Below are positions 27,545-35,274 of a stretch of DNA of 64,000 nucleotides, in pieces; position 1 is the stretch's first letter, and every line of letters starts with the position of its first letter. The notes beneath the pieces were generated by a model. The model saw only the letters and a program-made list of their open reading frames with translations, was not told the DNA's origin and ran no database searches. This DNA comes from Microbulbifer agarilyticus S89 (GTDB taxonomy: Bacteria; Pseudomonadota; Gammaproteobacteria; Pseudomonadales; Cellvibrionaceae): the NCBI RefSeq assembly GCF_000220505.1, contig NZ_AFPJ01000051.1:36137-100136 (forward strand), read 5' to 3'. The position numbers were made by a program, and so were the translations under genes.

Positions 27545-30126
27545 TGAAGAGCTTGTTCCCCGCTGGATCACTCACCCCCCTGCTCAGCGCACTGGCGCTT
27601 GCGCTCCCGTTTACCGGGCAGGCACAGGCGGAAACCGATACGCAAACCCACCAGGGACCGTCTGTTACGCAAACTGCAGCGGCTAGTGAAACCACGCTCG
27701 AAGTGCGGCCGGCACCGGTGCAGACTCCTGTGCCAACGCCAGATTTCCAAATCAGCCTGCCAGCCTCGGTGAATGGCATAAGTGCCGGCACGCTGCTGAC
27801 CGCCATCGCTGGCAGCGACCCGGTCTCCTTTGATCGCACGCAACTGGAAACCTTCGCGCGGGAGCACTTTGACCCCCAAGTAGTCGCGCAAATTTTCGCA
27901 TTAGATGCCGAATCAAATACTGAATCAGATATCCGCATCGAGGTGTTGCGCGAGCTGGGAATCGACGTTGTCTTTGACCTCAGCCGCCTGTCACTGGAGT
28001 TCAACCTGCTAGACGACCAGCGCCTTGCACAGACACTGGCGGTGCGGGAATACACTCTGGATTACGACGCGCTGGATGGCGTAGACCTGCCCGGCCGCTC
28101 CGCGTACCTCAACTTCAGCCTGACCCCGGAATACCGCTGGCAAGATGACAATCAACTCCAGAAGCGCGAGGCGATGCAGACCGAGATCGACGGCGCGCTG
28201 GTGTTGATGGAGTCTCCGCGGGTGATCCTCGAGGGTGCCGCGCGCTACGACTCCGCGTTTCAAGACAGCCGCTGGCAGCGCGGCGATGTGCGCTTACTGC
28301 ACGACGATATCAGCCGCGCAATTCGCTACTCACTGGGCGATATTTTTTACCGCGCAACCGACTTTCAGTCATCTCCGCAGCTACTCGGGGTTTCTGTCGA
28401 GCGTGCCTACCAGGACATTCAGCCGCTGCGTAACATCACTCCCACCGGTTCACGCACGGTGGCCGTCAATCAGCGCTCCTCGGTGGATGTTTATGTGAAC
28501 GGGTTGTTCCAGCGCACGCTGCAGGTAGACCCGGGCCGCTACCAGTTGAGCGACTTTGCTTTCAATACCGGGGTCAACGAAGTAGAGCTCGTGATTACCG
28601 ATGCCTCCGGTGAGCAGCGACGGGTAAACTTCTCGCTGTTTGCGGACCCTGCGCAGCTCTCACAGGGGCTTTCCGAGTTTTCCGTCAACCTCGGCTACCA
28701 GCGCCAGACCTCACCGGAGGGCGAACTCGATTACGATTACGACCTGCCACTGCTCTCTGGTTTTTATCGCTACGGCATCAGTGACAACCTCACCCTCGGC
28801 GCCAGCCTGCAGGGCACGCGCGACGCACAAATTGTTGGTGCTGAGACGACTCTCGCCACGCCTGCGGGCATATTCTCCAGCAACCTGAGCCAAAGTGATT
28901 CCGACGTGTATGGCCGCGGCTATGCCTCATCGCTGCGCTGGTCCTTCGACTTTTTCCCGGGCAAAGCATTTGGCATCGAACAATTCCGCCCGCATGAACT
29001 GGACGTGGTCGCCGTGAATCGCAGCGACAACTTCTACTCCCTCGCCCAGGGCGCGCCAACAGAACGCTACGGCAAAGAATGGCGCGCGCGCTACTCAGCC
29101 CCCACCCTGTTCAATACGTATGTGAGCGCAAGCCTGCGCTACGCGGAGCCGTTCAGCGCGAGCGCCCCGGAAGAGCGCGCGGCGAGTATCGATTTCAGTC
29201 GCCGCTTTGGCGCACTCAGCACCACGCTGCGTATCGAGCGCGAAACGGGTGTGGAAAACGACAACCGAATGGTAATGCGCTTTTCCCTGCCCATTGGGCG
29301 CCGCAGCCTGTCGTCGGCTCAGTGGGACACACAGCGCGATTTGGGCGAAGTCACCTGGGGCCGCTTCGCCCGCGATCAGGTCGATGACTGGTCTGGCGGT
29401 TTTGCGGTGCGCTCGGAGCTCGATAACTACCGTGCCGATGCCGACGTCACCTATCACGGTAACCGCTTTATCGCCGGCGCCGACCACAGCTTTACCGAAT
29501 TCTCGGATCCGGCCCTGAGCAGTGCACATGTCACCCGCGGCCGCTTCGCCACCAGCCTCGCCTATGCCGATGGCTACACCGCATTCGGGCGCCCGATTGA
29601 AGATGCCTTTGTCATGGTGCGCCGCCATCCAACACTGGCAGACACCCGCATCCTGATTGATGACCGCGACGGCGGTGCCACCGCCATCGCGGATGACTGG
29701 GGCCCGGCCATTGTGCCGCGCGTTGAAAGTTACCTGCCACGCCGCGTGCTCTGGCAAGCGGAAGAACCACCCCATGGATATGACGTGGGCGACATCGAAG
29801 CCAGCGCCCTGCCGTTCTACCGCTCCGGAGTGACCTATACCGTGGGGTCCGACGCCTCTATCACGGCAATGGGCGTCGCGCTGGATCACCGGGGGCAACC
29901 GGTCCCCATGGCGGTCGGCTACATCTATCCCCGCGATGGCCGCGAGTTTGCACCGGTCAGCACCTTTACCAACCGCCAGGGCCGATTCGTTGCCCAAGCC
30001 CTGGCACCGGGCGCCTACGTGCTGAAGTTCCCCGCCCTGGGGGACATGCAGATCCCGTTTAACATCGAAGAAACTGCCGTCGGTGTCACCGAGCTGGGCA
30101 ATGTGCAGGAGCAAACCAAACTATGA
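27544..30126 (+). CDS. Outer membrane usher of the chaperone-usher pilus
   Basis: 860 residues. Signal peptide of about 29 residues, a linker rich in Thr/Gln/Pro, then an N-terminal domain (to about 200), a large beta-barrel with plug region (RTVAVNQRSSVDVYVNGLFQRTLQVDPGRYQLSDFAF is the plug-type stretch), and C-terminal beta-domains ending with a carboxypeptidase-regulatory-like fold (HRGQPVPMAVGYIYPRDG ... NRQGRFVAQALAPGAYVLKFP). It forms the assembly pore. Starts inside the previous gene's stop and ends in an ATGA overlap with the tip gene, so all four downstream genes are translationally linked. Confidence 0.92.
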   Translation: MKSLFPAGSLTPLLSALALALPFTGQAQAETDTQTHQGPSVTQTAAASETTLEVRPAPVQTPVPTPDFQISLPASVNGISAGTLLTAIAGSDPVSFDRTQLETFAREHFDPQVVAQIFALDAESNTESDIRIEVLRELGIDVVFDLSRLSLEFNLLDDQRLAQTLAVREYTLDYDALDGVDLPGRSAYLNFSLTPEYRWQDDNQLQKREAMQTEIDGALVLMESPRVILEGAARYDSAFQDSRWQRGDVRLLHDDISRAIRYSLGDIFYRATDFQSSPQLLGVSVERAYQDIQPLRNITPTGSRTVAVNQRSSVDVYVNGLFQRTLQVDPGRYQLSDFAFNTGVNEVELVITDASGEQRRVNFSLFADPAQLSQGLSEFSVNLGYQRQTSPEGELDYDYDLPLLSGFYRYGISDNLTLGASLQGTRDAQIVGAETTLATPAGIFSSNLSQSDSDVYGRGYASSLRWSFDFFPGKAFGIEQFRPHELDVVAVNRSDNFYSLAQGAPTERYGKEWRARYSAPTLFNTYVSASLRYAEPFSASAPEERAASIDFSRRFGALSTTLRIERETGVENDNRMVMRFSLPIGRRSLSSAQWDTQRDLGEVTWGRFARDQVDDWSGGFAVRSELDNYRADADVTYHGNRFIAGADHSFTEFSDPALSSAHVTRGRFATSLAYADGYTAFGRPIEDAFVMVRRHPTLADTRILIDDRDGGATAIADDWGPAIVPRVESYLPRRVLWQAEEPPHGYDVGDIEASALPFYRSGVTYTVGSDASITAMGVALDHRGQPVPMAVGYIYPRDGREFAPVSTFTNRQGRFVAQALAPGAYVLKFPALGDMQIPFNIEETAVGVTELGNVQEQTKL

Positions 30127-31004
30127 TCAGGCCACATTTCTTCAGTGTCTTGGCTGTGCTTTGCCTGTTCCTGCCTGCTCAGCCCACATACGCGCAAGCA
30201 GGCGCATGTGACATCAAAGAGGTCGAGCTACAGCAGCCCACCGCGCTCACCTATTTTCCGTTTCGCGATCGCCAACAGAACGGCGTGCTGCGGTTGCGTG
30301 TGAAAACCAGTGGACAGTGCAATCTCGGTGTCGGCATCGCCGGGAATGCGCGCTCAAGCCTGCAAGGCCCGGGCGGTGATCTCGGGATCACCTTCCTGAA
30401 TGCACGCGGCCAGCGGCTGCCCGCCTCCGGTACCGAATCCCGCGCGGTGAGCTTTGTGCCCAACGGCGAATTCCTCGAAGCGGTGCTCACGACGCAGCTG
30501 CGCGCGCAACAGGTACTGCGCCCCGGCCAGTATCGCAACACCTTTGCCCTGCGACTCTATGAAAGCGGCCGCAACGTGAATGAGCTGGATTTCTCCGTCA
30601 ATGCGTCGGTGATGCCCGAGGCAGACCTCAAGCTCGCAGGCAACAGCCAGTCGCGCACAGGCCGTGCCGCGGGGCTGAACTTTGGTGAGCTGAGAAAAGA
30701 CAAAGCCCTGACCGCACTTCTTTCGGTCAATGCCAACAGTGCGTACAACCTGGCCGTGGAATCGGAAAACGGCGGTTTCCTACAACACACCAATGAGCAG
30801 AGTGAACTTGGGAAAATTCCTTACAGTGCCTGGCTCGACAATCAATTACTGCTGTTGAGCAACAGTGGCAGCAACCAACGCTATGACCTGCCCGACTCCG
30901 GACAGCGGGTTTCCAAGGTGTTGGTCAAGATTGGCGATACCAGTAACCGCAGGGCCGGTGAATACCGCGATACCCTCCGCGTGACAGTCACCATTCTCGA
31001 TTGA
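30123..31004 (+). CDS. Putative pilus tip adhesin/subunit
   Basis: 293 residues. Signal peptide ends TYA. Mature protein starts QAGACDIKEVELQQP. The N-terminal half (25-165) and C-terminal half (165-293) look like two Ig-like modules, the second ending in RAGEYRDTLRVTVTILD, the terminal strand seen in pilins. Two-domain terminal subunits are typical of tip adhesins (CsuE-type in archaic systems, CooD-type in alpha systems). No receptor can be inferred. Last gene of the pilus operon. Confidence 0.75.
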   Translation: MIRPHFFSVLAVLCLFLPAQPTYAQAGACDIKEVELQQPTALTYFPFRDRQQNGVLRLRVKTSGQCNLGVGIAGNARSSLQGPGGDLGITFLNARGQRLPASGTESRAVSFVPNGEFLEAVLTTQLRAQQVLRPGQYRNTFALRLYESGRNVNELDFSVNASVMPEADLKLAGNSQSRTGRAAGLNFGELRKDKALTALLSVNANSAYNLAVESENGGFLQHTNEQSELGKIPYSAWLDNQLLLLSNSGSNQRYDLPDSGQRVSKVLVKIGDTSNRRAGEYRDTLRVTVTILD

Positions 31005-31021
31005 TTCGTTTTTCAGTTTTC

Positions 31022-31060
31022 CCGGGGCGTGTAGATTTCAACATCGCCCCCGGATTTCTT
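31022..31060 (+). terminator. Probable terminator of the pilus operon
   Basis: CCGGGGCG (31022-31029) pairs with CGCCCCCGG (31045-31053, one bulge), followed by a T/C-rich tract. It lies 18 bases after the last pilus gene. Confidence 0.55.
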
Positions 31061-31094
31061 CTCTCTTCTTTCTCTCTTCTCTCTTTTTCCTTCT
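31055..31094 (+). repeat. 40-base pure polypyrimidine tract
   Basis: Every base from 31055 to 31094 is T or C. It begins directly after the operon's terminator stem. It may just be the terminator's extended U-rich tail; long homopyrimidine runs can also form triplex DNA. Confidence 0.8.
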
Positions 31095-31170
31095 GTTCAC
31101 GAGTCCCCTACTCTACCCATCCCGCCATAAATGGCGCTCGAATAACCGAGTACACACACCAACCACCTAC

Positions 31171-31197
31171 CCTGATAAGCAAACCCGCTATCAGGAG
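31171..31197 (+). promoter_or_regulatory. Hairpin overlapping the SDR ribosome binding site
   Basis: CCTGATA (31171-31177) pairs with TATCAGG (31189-31195) around 11 bases. The AGGAG Shine-Dalgarno (31193-31197) of the gene starting at 31204 lies partly in the 3' arm, so the fold would hide it. Translational control is inference. Confidence 0.45.
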
Positions 31198-31203
31198 CTA
31201 TTT

Positions 31204-31968
31204 ATGCGCTTACAGGGAAAAGTTGCCGTGGCCACCGGCGTATGCGGCGGTATCGGCCAGTACATTGTGAGGAAGCTGGTCGAGGAGGGCGCCCGGGTCG
31301 TTGCCGTAGATCTCTCGCGCGAACAGCTTGATGCACTCCAGGCCGACTATGGTGATGAGGTGACCACGATAACGGCAGATGTCACCAAGTACTCCGATGT
31401 CGAAGCAATGATTGCGCATGCTGTCGACCGGTTCGGCCAGGTAAATATCGTCATCAATAACGCCGGTATTGCATTCCCGAAGCCGCTACTTGAACACGAC
31501 CCGGACAAAGACTTCGACGCGATCACGGCGGTCAATCAAAAAGGTGTCTACCACGGTATTCTGGCCGCCGGCAAGGCGATGCAAAAACAAGGCACAGGCG
31601 GCGTCATCATCAATACGTCCTCGGTCTACGGCACCATGGCCTCGGAGCTGAGCTTTACTTACAACGTGAGTAAAGCCGCCGTGGATATGATGACCAAATG
31701 TGCCGCCCTGGAGTACGGGCCGCAAAAAATCCGCGTATGTGCCGTAGCGCCCGGTCGCGTGGATACGCCGATGCTTCACCAGTACAAAGACCTGGGCCTG
31801 TGGGAGCACATCCGGCACGAGCAAATGCGCGATGCATTCACCAAGCCGGAAGAGATCGCAGACGTAATCGCCTTTCTCGCCAGCGACGCCGCCAACTGCA
31901 TCAACGGCACCACAGTGTACGCCTCGGACGGGTTTGAGAACTTTAAGTATCCCTTAAAACCGAACTAG
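31204..31968 (+). CDS. SDR family NAD(P)-dependent oxidoreductase
   Basis: 254 residues, a classical short-chain dehydrogenase: TGxxxGxG nucleotide site at residues 11-18, NNAGIAF, the Ser in NTSSVYG, and the catalytic YNVSK. D40 or so after beta-2 (VVAVDLSREQ) favours NAD over NADP. The substrate is unknown; close motifs occur in 3-oxoacyl-ACP-reductase-like and sugar dehydrogenases. Stand-alone gene between the pilus operon and the BlaI/M56 pair. Confidence 0.9.
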   Translation: MRLQGKVAVATGVCGGIGQYIVRKLVEEGARVVAVDLSREQLDALQADYGDEVTTITADVTKYSDVEAMIAHAVDRFGQVNIVINNAGIAFPKPLLEHDPDKDFDAITAVNQKGVYHGILAAGKAMQKQGTGGVIINTSSVYGTMASELSFTYNVSKAAVDMMTKCAALEYGPQKIRVCAVAPGRVDTPMLHQYKDLGLWEHIRHEQMRDAFTKPEEIADVIAFLASDAANCINGTTVYASDGFENFKYPLKPN

Positions 31969-32031
31969 CGATACCCGTCCTGGCCGCACTCCACAAAGCC
32001 CTGAGCAAGCAGTTTCAGGGCAATAAATCGA

Positions 32032-32079
32032 TGCCCGCTTACCCGCTTGCCCGCTTGCCCGCGTGCCCGCGTGCCCGTT
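32032..32079. repeat. 8-bp tandem repeat, six units
   Basis: Units of TGCCCGCT and close variants (TACCCGCT, TGCCCGCG twice, TGCCCGTT) in six consecutive 8-base copies. Located between the SDR stop and the BlaI operators, outside any accepted gene. Confidence 0.9.
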
Positions 32080-32181
32080 TGCAACGTGTCGACCTCCTGA
32101 CTCAGACACCTCGATATTCGCAAATCGAATATAAAATCATTTTTATATTTCATAAGTGGCGTTTCCAAGTGCAGCTCGATA

Positions 32182-32218
32182 GACTACATTTGTAGTCATC
32201 AAGACTACAGATGTAGTC
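32182..32218. promoter_or_regulatory. Twin BlaI/MecI-type operators
   Basis: Two 16-bp dyads, GACTACATTTGTAGTC (32182-32197) and GACTACAGATGTAGTC (32203-32218), with centres 21 bp apart, that is two helical turns. The TACA-N-TGTA core is the BlaI/MecI operator. They lie just before the blaI-like gene and predict autorepression. Confidence 0.9.
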
Positions 32219-32239
32219 GACACATAAAGGATGAAGGCT

Positions 32240-32611
32240 ATGGAGATTACCGAAGCAGAGTATGAGGTGATGGAAGCGCTATGGAGCGGGGCACCAGCGA
32301 ACGCCCGGGAAATATACCAGCGCCTGCTCTCGCGCAAAGACTGGCAAGAGCGCACGGTGAAAACCCTGCTCAGCCGCCTGGCCAAGAAAGGAGCCATCCG
32401 CTACGAGCAGCGAGATAGAACCTATTTTTATTCTCCCTGCTTTGAGCGTGAAGAGTATCAGGTCAAACAGGGCAGAAAACTGGTTAACCGGCTGTTCGGT
32501 GGCCAGCTGTCCATGCTCGTATCCGGTTTCGTAAAAGGTGGAGACTTGAAAAAGTCGGACATCGAAGAGCTCAAAGACATTATCAAGCAATGGGAAAAAG
32601 ATAATGATTAA
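32240..32611 (+). CDS. BlaI/MecI/CopY family transcriptional repressor
   Basis: 123 residues from the ATG at 32240, chosen because AAAGG lies 9 bases before it and MEITEAEYEVMEALW is the usual family N-terminus; an ATG at 32231 adds three residues. Winged helix (1-75, ERTVKTLLSRLAKKGAIRYE as recognition region) and a C-terminal dimerization segment with LVSGFVKGGDL, the place where BlaI is cut by its sensor. Overlaps the M56 gene by 8 bases. In this pair the repressor is relieved by the cognate M56 protease. Confidence 0.93.
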   Translation: MEITEAEYEVMEALWSGAPANAREIYQRLLSRKDWQERTVKTLLSRLAKKGAIRYEQRDRTYFYSPCFEREEYQVKQGRKLVNRLFGGQLSMLVSGFVKGGDLKKSDIEELKDIIKQWEKDND

Positions 32612-34256
32612 CTGGGTCCTAGCGCAGCAGGAAGTACTCACCTTTGTACTTCTCGTCATTTGGCTCAGCGATCTCGCCCTGGCAAAGCGTATGGGTTCGC
32701 GATTTACCTACCGCCTGTACGCGCTCGTTCCCGTCGCCCTGCTGGCTGCCAACCTGCCTTCAATTTCACTCGACAGTTGGCGACCCGCTTTAGAAGCAAC
32801 GCCAGTGATCCATGCACCAGTAGTCAGCACCTTAGAGGCCGTGAGCGGCTTGCAAAACCAGCAGGTTATTACCGCAACCAATAGAAACTTCGTTGGCTAT
32901 GTGTGGCTAGCTGGTGCCTCCCTTCTTATCGCAGCGCTCATTGTTGGCTTGGCAAAATTATTTACGCTGCCGAAAAAGCCGATCCTTGATACCCAGTTCT
33001 ATGAACGCCTACCCGACGGTGTTTTTTATATCTCGCAAAAAGTGAGAGGTCCGATTCTGAAAGGTATTTTCAGTCCCGAGATCATACTCCCCAAAGATTT
33101 CAAGAAAAGCTATACCGCCAATCAGCTGGATTACGTTTTTGCACATGAACTTGTGCATGCAAAACGCTATGACAACCTATGGAATCTATGCGCACTGATT
33201 CTTGTCATCACCTTCTGGTTCAACCCTGTCGTTTGGTTCGCTTACCTGAGGTTCCGCTTGACCCAGGAATGCGCTTGTGACGAAGAGGTTTTATTAGGGG
33301 CAAACAAAGACAAAAAAATCCAATATTCCAAGGCTATGGTGCAGTCTTACGAGCACTGGAATGGTTTTTGGGCAATCCAATCACACTATGGAGATAAAGT
33401 GACCATGATTAAGCGGATTAATCGTTTGAAAAATGCATTTAAACCATCAAAGGCAGCGCGAATTTTAGCCGGAGGGGCCGGTGCCTTTATGCTGTCCCTG
33501 GCCTTACTCTGGGGGCAGGTTTCCGCGAATTCGCCAATCACCCTGAATCTAAAAGATGCCGAGCTGGTATATTCCCAGTATCCACGCGCCGCTTTTTACG
33601 AGGGCGTGCAGGGTGAAGTCCACTTGCAATTCGATGTCGTAGACGGCGAAGTATCTTCGATCAATGTACTGCAAACTGTGACATCCGGCGGGCATGAACA
33701 GGCATTTATCGAATCGGCAACCCAGTATTTAAAGCGCCTGCCATTTGTGAACGAAAATACCAACCTGAATCGGGCGGAGCGCGTTTTCCGCTTTCATCTT
33801 GCCGGCGTCGGCGCATCAGACATAGCACTCCAGCAAGCACGGGAGAGAATGCCACATAGAATCATTCACCTGCTGCCTCATTCCATTCCAACATCGGCCA
33901 GCGAAATTGCACTCTCTGGAAAGCCGCAGCTCTCCACCACGAAAAATCACTTCCCGTCCTACCCGCAGGGGTTGGAGGAATTGGGCATTACTGCAACTGC
34001 AGTTGTTGAAATGGACGTAAGAGAGTCCGGTATCGGTGTTAACGCCCGGGTAATCCGAGTGGATGCACCGGACGAATACAAAGAAGCATTCCGCACGATC
34101 GCACAAAGCGAGGCCGATGACTTGATCGTATTTCGAAACAATACGGGGCGGCAGGTCGATAATGTAAGGGTCACCCTCTTCTGGGAACCTGCGAATTATG
34201 ACAAGGGTATTGATCGCACCAAGTTAAAGAAATCCAACGCAAACCCCGGCACCTGA
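32604..34256 (+). CDS. M56 (BlaR1/MecR1-type) membrane protease with TonB_C-like C-terminus
   Basis: 550 residues. Four or so membrane helices in the first 310 residues surrounding the cytoplasmic zinc site HELVH (H181-H185) and the later glutamate in LTQECACDEEVLLG. After the last helix (about 290-310) the periplasmic part has no penicillin-binding SxxK/SxN/KTG sensor. Instead there are two regions with TonB C-terminal-domain character: about 325-400 (YPRAAFYEGVQGEVHLQFDVVDG, then SINVLQTVTSGGHEQAFIESA) and about 450-535 (YPQGLEELGITATAVVEMDVRESG). The inducing signal is therefore unlikely to be a beta-lactam bound covalently. No beta-lactamase gene is adjacent. Convergent with the AKR gene only 2 bases away. 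Confidence 0.88.
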   Translation: MINWVLAQQEVLTFVLLVIWLSDLALAKRMGSRFTYRLYALVPVALLAANLPSISLDSWRPALEATPVIHAPVVSTLEAVSGLQNQQVITATNRNFVGYVWLAGASLLIAALIVGLAKLFTLPKKPILDTQFYERLPDGVFYISQKVRGPILKGIFSPEIILPKDFKKSYTANQLDYVFAHELVHAKRYDNLWNLCALILVITFWFNPVVWFAYLRFRLTQECACDEEVLLGANKDKKIQYSKAMVQSYEHWNGFWAIQSHYGDKVTMIKRINRLKNAFKPSKAARILAGGAGAFMLSLALLWGQVSANSPITLNLKDAELVYSQYPRAAFYEGVQGEVHLQFDVVDGEVSSINVLQTVTSGGHEQAFIESATQYLKRLPFVNENTNLNRAERVFRFHLAGVGASDIALQQARERMPHRIIHLLPHSIPTSASEIALSGKPQLSTTKNHFPSYPQGLEELGITATAVVEMDVRESGIGVNARVIRVDAPDEYKEAFRTIAQSEADDLIVFRNNTGRQVDNVRVTLFWEPANYDKGIDRTKLKKSNANPGT

Positions 34257-34258
34257 AG

Positions 34259-35212
34259 TTAGCTCGCCACCGCCTCAGGGTTGCGATCGATGCGCTGAAG
34301 TTTACTCAGCGCATCCCAAACGTTTTCGGGTATGGGCCAAGCGGCCCACTCGTATACCTGGCGCACATGTTCGGGCCAAGTTACGCCGCATACGGTTGAG
34401 GTAATGTCACTGTCATGCAGCGAAGTTTGCAAAGCGACGGCACCCAGCGGCACATCGTGACGGACACAGATTTCCTCGGCGGCGCGCACCAGCGCCAGGG
34501 TGTCGGCATCGGCGGCGCGGTATGCATAGTGACTCTGCACCGCACTGCCCTTTGACAGGATCCCACCCCCAAACGGCGCCGCATTCAACACGGAGATACC
34601 TTTTGACTTGGCCAGTTCAATCAGTGGTGCCGCATTGTGGTTTACCAGCGTATGTCGGTTATGGGTGAGTACTACGTCGAAATCCCGCTCGCGCACGATC
34701 GGCATCATCACGTCGATATTGCCCGCGGCGAGTCCAACAGCAGTAGCCAGCCCCTCCTCTTTGAGTTTGAACAATACATCCAGCGCGCCACCTTCGCGGG
34801 TGACATCAGCTAAGTCCGCGGCATACTCGACATCGTGTAGATACAGGATATCCACGCGATCGACGCACAGTGCTTCCAAGCTCTGTTCAAATGAGCGACG
34901 CGCCTGCTGCCCGTCGAACACTCGACTCTTAGCGTCCATATCCAGTTTGGTGGCAAGGACCCGCCCCTCTGGCCACCCACCCAGCCCACTGACCACCTTG
35001 CCGATGCGCTCCTCACTGCGTCCCATTGCATAAACACGAGCGGTGTCGATAAAGCCGTCCGGGCGCTCGAGGATCGCACGGATCGTGTCCAGCGCACGGC
35101 CTTCATCCACCTCATAGCCGTACAGGTCGGGGATACTTCCAAGGCCTGTCGAGCCAAAACAGATGGGCGGCACCGTCAGCCCGGTCTTGCCTATTTCTCG
35201 ATTCGTCGACAT
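34259..35212 (-). CDS. Aldo/keto reductase
   Basis: 317 residues. AKR TIM barrel: GFIDTARVYAMGRSEERIGKV holds the catalytic Asp/Tyr, VLATKLDMD the Lys, and VDILYLHDVEY the His. The overall pattern (STGLGSIPDLYG, and EALCVDRVDILYLHD) resembles D-threo-aldose 1-dehydrogenase or L-fucose/galactose dehydrogenases. Substrate is not certain. It follows the MFS gene on the same strand by 62 bases, so a shared transcript is likely. Confidence 0.9.
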   Translation of the reverse strand: MSTNREIGKTGLTVPPICFGSTGLGSIPDLYGYEVDEGRALDTIRAILERPDGFIDTARVYAMGRSEERIGKVVSGLGGWPEGRVLATKLDMDAKSRVFDGQQARRSFEQSLEALCVDRVDILYLHDVEYAADLADVTREGGALDVLFKLKEEGLATAVGLAAGNIDVMMPIVRERDFDVVLTHNRHTLVNHNAAPLIELAKSKGISVLNAAPFGGGILSKGSAVQSHYAYRAADADTLALVRAAEEICVRHDVPLGAVALQTSLHDSDITSTVCGVTWPEHVRQVYEWAAWPIPENVWDALSKLQRIDRNPEAVAS

Positions 35213-35274
35213 GGCATGCCTCTCTATGAAATGGCCCTCAACGGAACAGCCCTCGATGGGCGGTTATCAATAAA

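Noticed and set aside
29095-30114. A 339-codon frame antisense to the usher gene
   Set aside because: The usher frame has overlapping start and stop signals with neighbours and clear family motifs; the antisense frame has none.
32604-34256. Beta-lactam resistance locus (blaI-blaR1)
   Set aside because: The M56 protein lacks a penicillin-binding sensor and no beta-lactamase is next to it, so the resistance label is not used.
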